The position numbers and the translations under genes are program-made. From Verrucomicrobiota bacterium (GTDB lineage Bacteria > Verrucomicrobiota > Verrucomicrobiia > Limisphaerales > Pedosphaeraceae): 64,000 nucleotides of DNA. Where the stretch lies: contig JAJPHR010000060.1 of assembly GCA_021325145.1 (NCBI GenBank), forward strand, positions 1 through 64,000, given 5' to 3'. Below, in pieces: positions 61,354 to 64,000 of this stretch; position 1 is the first letter of the stretch; each line of letters starts with the position of its first letter. Below the pieces are notes generated by a model. The model saw nothing but the letters and a program-made list of their open reading frames with translations, had not been told where the DNA came from and did no database searches.

Positions 61354-63186
61354 ATGTTCCGGTTCAATTCCATCCGATTCGCATTAGCCACGACCTTATT
61401 CTTCGCCTTCTGTTCCCTAAGTGCCCGCGCCGACACCGATTTCGAAACAGCGTGCGCAAGGCTTTCGGCAGGCACCGACCCGGACGCGGCGAAGCTGGCG
61501 GCGCTGTTCAAGCTGCGGTGGGATTATTTGCTGAAGGAGCATCCCGAGGAGGCGACGTATGTCGGGCAGGGCGGGCTGCAGGATCGTTGGACGGATGAAT
61601 CATGGGACGCAATCGAACGACGAAAGCGGGAATTGCAGGCGCCACTGAAGGTGTTGCAGACAATTCGTCGTGAGAAGCTCGGCGCGGCGGACCAACTTAA
61701 TTACGACCTGTTCGAACGGGACCTCAAGCAGGGCATCGAAGGCGCGCGCTTCAAAGATGACTATCTCGCTATCAGCCAACTCAGCGGTGTGCAGCAGGAG
61801 GTGCCGCAATCGTTGGAGATGATGCCGCGCGCGACCGTGGCGGATTACGAAGCGATTGTCCGGCGGCTTGCGCGCGTGCCGGCGCTGGTGGAGCAAACCC
61901 AGGCTCTTTTGCAAAAGGGACTCGAAAGCGGCGTCACGCCGCCGCGGATCACGCTGCGAGATGTGCCGAAGCAGGTTGAGGACGTGGCGGTTGCCGACCC
62001 GGCGAAGAATCCGTTGATGCGCGCTTTCAACGAAATGCCGGCGGGGATCGCATCCAGCGAGCGCGAGCGATTGCAACGCGAAGCAGCCATGACGTTGACG
62101 AACAATGTGCTGCCTGCGTTTCGCCAATTACATCAGTTTCTCACGGCCAAGTACCTGCCCGGCGCGCGGGAGAGCATCGGGTGCAGCGAATTACCGGATG
62201 GCAAGGAATGGTACGCGTTCAACGCGCGACGCAGCACCACGACGACATTGACTCCGGGGCAAATCCACCAACTCGGCCTGTCCGAAGTCAAACGCATCCG
62301 GGCGGAGATGGACAAGGTGATCGCCGAGACGGGGTTCAAAGGCAGCTTCGAAGAGTTCGGCAATTTCCTGCGGACGGACCCGAAATTCTTTTTCAGTGAT
62401 ACGGATAGTCTGCTGCGGGCGTATCGGGATATTGCCAAGCGAATTGATCCGGAGTTGATTCACTTTTTTGGCAAACTGCCGCGGCTGCCGTATGGCGTGG
62501 TTCCGGTGCCGGCCTACATGGAGAAGTCGCAAACGACTGCTTATTACCAGGGCGGATCATTGAAGTCCGGCCGGCCGGGTTACTTCTTTGCCAACACTTA
62601 TGATTTGAAGACGCGGCCCAAATGGGAAATGGTGCCATTGACGATGCATGAAGCCGTGCCGGGGCATCATTTGCAAATCTCGCTGGCGCAGGAATTGGAT
62701 GAAATGCCTGAGTTTCGCAAGCATGGTAGTTATACTGCGTTTGTTGAAGGCTGGGGGCTTTACGCCGAAAGTCTCGGCGAGGACATGGGATTTTACAAGG
62801 ACCCATACGACAAGTATGGCCGGCTGACTTACGAAATGTGGCGGGCGATCCGGCTCGTGGTGGACACGGGGATGCATTCGATGGGCTGGAGCCGGCAGCA
62901 GGCGATCGATTATTTCAAGGCCAACTCAAGCAAGACGGAGCATGACATCGTGGTGGAGATTGACCGTTACATTGTCTGGCCGGGGCAGGCGCTGGCTTAC
63001 AAGATTGGCGAGTTGAAGATCAAGGAATTGCGGACCTATGCGAAGAAGGAACTGGGCGAGAAGTTTAACATTCGCGCGTTCCATGATGAATTGCTGAGTA
63101 ATGGGGCGTTGCCGCTCGATGTGTTGGAAAAGCGGATGAAGGACTGGGTGGCCATCCAAAGGACTGGGAATCCAGGCGTCCCTTGA
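61354..63186 (+). CDS. Exported DUF885 family (putative metallopeptidase)
   Basis: A 610-residue protein with a signal peptide (FALATTLFFAFCSLSARA). The DUF885 hallmark HEAVPGHHLQIS and the downstream EGWGLYAESLGEDMG give a zinc-type HExxxGHH...E arrangement. Family members include dipeptidyl carboxypeptidase-like and lipoprotein-annotated proteins; the activity is usually assumed to be peptidase. I chose ATG 61354, which gives the signal peptide; the upstream start overlaps the LRR gene stop. The gap to that gene is 38 bases. Confidence 0.9.
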   Translation: MFRFNSIRFALATTLFFAFCSLSARADTDFETACARLSAGTDPDAAKLAALFKLRWDYLLKEHPEEATYVGQGGLQDRWTDESWDAIERRKRELQAPLKVLQTIRREKLGAADQLNYDLFERDLKQGIEGARFKDDYLAISQLSGVQQEVPQSLEMMPRATVADYEAIVRRLARVPALVEQTQALLQKGLESGVTPPRITLRDVPKQVEDVAVADPAKNPLMRAFNEMPAGIASSERERLQREAAMTLTNNVLPAFRQLHQFLTAKYLPGARESIGCSELPDGKEWYAFNARRSTTTTLTPGQIHQLGLSEVKRIRAEMDKVIAETGFKGSFEEFGNFLRTDPKFFFSDTDSLLRAYRDIAKRIDPELIHFFGKLPRLPYGVVPVPAYMEKSQTTAYYQGGSLKSGRPGYFFANTYDLKTRPKWEMVPLTMHEAVPGHHLQISLAQELDEMPEFRKHGSYTAFVEGWGLYAESLGEDMGFYKDPYDKYGRLTYEMWRAIRLVVDTGMHSMGWSRQQAIDYFKANSSKTEHDIVVEIDRYIVWPGQALAYKIGELKIKELRTYAKKELGEKFNIRAFHDELLSNGALPLDVLEKRMKDWVAIQRTGNPGVP

Positions 63187-63196
63187 TCCAGGGGTT

Positions 63197-63988
63197 CTAC
63201 TTCCGCGGATTTCCGTTGGCGTCGATTATCGTTGGGCTAAGGATGAACCAATAACTGTTGCCTTTGGCATCACGGGCACTGCCGCCATCCATTATGAGAC
63301 CGGATTTGTTGGTTAGCCAGGCTTGGCAGACCAGGCTAAGATTGGTGCGAATGGCTGTCGGAGTGTTGTTCTCCGCCGAGTCGAACGGACTGGTGGAGGT
63401 GGCGGCAACGACGAGCCGGACTGAATCACCGACGATCTTTGGGGCGAGATCCACCGTGAGCCCGACAGGGACCAATTTTCCGGCGATGGAGATGTTGTTG
63501 ATCATGGAGACTTGGGCCTGGGAGTCGCCGCTGGTTTGAACGCTGGGCGAGCCTGCAATGGTAGCGCCGGGAATGAGCCCGATGCGCTGCCAAAAGGTTT
63601 TGAAATCTGAAGGTGAGAGAATCCAGGCGCGTGCGCCATCCTGGTTGGTTGACACGGCGGTTGGGAGAGCGGCCAGTTCCACAGCGTTGGGTGGAAGTGT
63701 GAGCAGGTGCGAAGCGATTCCGACAGCGGGTTGCTTGCTCCTATAATACCGCCAAACCTGGGGAGGAGCCAAGGATATCAATTGCCACTTGAACCGTGTG
63801 AGTGGTTTGGGGCGGATGAGTTGTTCCCGTTCTTTCGGAGTGAGCCAAACCATGTCCGGAGAAGGCGGCCGGGTGACGGGTTGCAATAGGAGAAATGAGG
63901 CGAGCAGGAGGCCAAGAGCAGCGATGCAAAACCGCAGAATCCAGAAGCGGCGGTGCGGCGGTGGTTGGATAGTTGGCGCAGGAGTCAT
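63197..63988 (-). CDS. Membrane-anchored protein with secretin-like beta domain
   Basis: A 263-residue protein with one membrane helix (about 15-37, LRFCIAALGLLLASFLLL) and a periplasmic domain. Residues about 140-230 have the look of part of the secretin fold: a SPSVQTSGDSQAQVSM strand-turn pattern like the family's SsPrV...G..A.i stretch, and VGLTVDLAPKIVGDSVRLVV like its V.l.v.P.i....v.l signature. At 263 residues it is too small to be a full gated pore. No operon partner is on this strand within the window; the upstream end is cut by the window edge. Confidence 0.6.
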   Translation of the reverse strand: MTPAPTIQPPPHRRFWILRFCIAALGLLLASFLLLQPVTRPPSPDMVWLTPKEREQLIRPKPLTRFKWQLISLAPPQVWRYYRSKQPAVGIASHLLTLPPNAVELAALPTAVSTNQDGARAWILSPSDFKTFWQRIGLIPGATIAGSPSVQTSGDSQAQVSMINNISIAGKLVPVGLTVDLAPKIVGDSVRLVVAATSTSPFDSAENNTPTAIRTNLSLVCQAWLTNKSGLIMDGGSARDAKGNSYWFILSPTIIDANGNPRK

Positions 63989-64000
63989 CCGGTTATGCAG

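Overview
The window looks like a chromosomal segment of a free-living, GC-rich Verrucomicrobium, most likely subdivision 3 (Pedosphaera/Limisphaera-like). The grounds are indirect: several very large exported proteins built from LRR, HYR and Ig modules, a TIGR03790 protein, BatD/BatE-like proteins, Bacteroides/Planctomycete-style sugar genes (a TAT-exported Gfo/Idh/MocA dehydrogenase beside a DUF6807/PmoA protein), many starts without a clear Shine-Dalgarno, and several families of palindromic intergenic repeats. No rRNA, tRNA, CRISPR array, prophage or intact insertion sequence was seen.

Layout. 1-6.7 kb: DNA glycosylase, a papain-like-fold protein, signal peptidase I with a small anchored partner, a rhomboid protease, a GGQ-motif release-factor-like protein, and a hydrolase/phosphoribosyltransferase pair. 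6.7-7.8 kb: a repeat-rich gap. 7.8-10.5 kb: an 899-residue LRR-Roc-COR (Roco) protein with near-identical LRR units and a conflict-system-like tail. 10.7-18.2 kb: a Cys-rich copper-storage-like protein, an AI-2E-type exporter with an extra soluble domain, topoisomerase IB, a DUF488 protein, a secreted EEP phosphoesterase, an esterase and a ferritin-VIT iron exporter. 18.3-28.6 kb: an L-rhamnose uptake and isomerisation operon (rhaA-rhaT-rhaP-rhaQ-rhaS-rhaM) with a divergent RhaS/RhaR-like activator, then the oxidoreductase and DUF6807 protein. 28.7-31.4 kb: batD-batE, separated by a long palindrome. 31.6-38.2 kb: a conserved unknown, then a FecR-TPR-outer-membrane-barrel protein next to a CHASE2 adenylate cyclase. 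38.4-43.4 kb: a 1673-residue secreted protein with tandem 79-residue repeats. 43.7-49.1 kb: tetrapyrrole genes (ccsA/hemX-like, hemA, hemC, cobA-hemD), interrupted by a small opposing gene pair and a decayed Uma2 gene. 49.3-53.3 kb: a subtilisin-like protease and a TIGR03790 protein. 53.6-57.5 kb: xseB, dxs, icd. 57.8-64 kb: a giant LRR/Ig exoprotein, a DUF885 protein and an anchored protein with a secretin-like fold.

The most notable observations are: a shared C-terminal module on three otherwise unrelated giant exoproteins, which may be a sorting signal; the Roco protein, with almost identical 69-bp LRR units, a non-canonical G4 motif and a GDK-rich/helical tail, as a candidate defence or conflict protein; palindromic repeats that place the ribosome-binding site and start codon of a batE-like gene inside a hairpin loop and end just before the rhamnose activator start; the fused FecR/barrel receptor beside a CHASE2 cyclase; and an Uma2 pseudogene in the haem locus.
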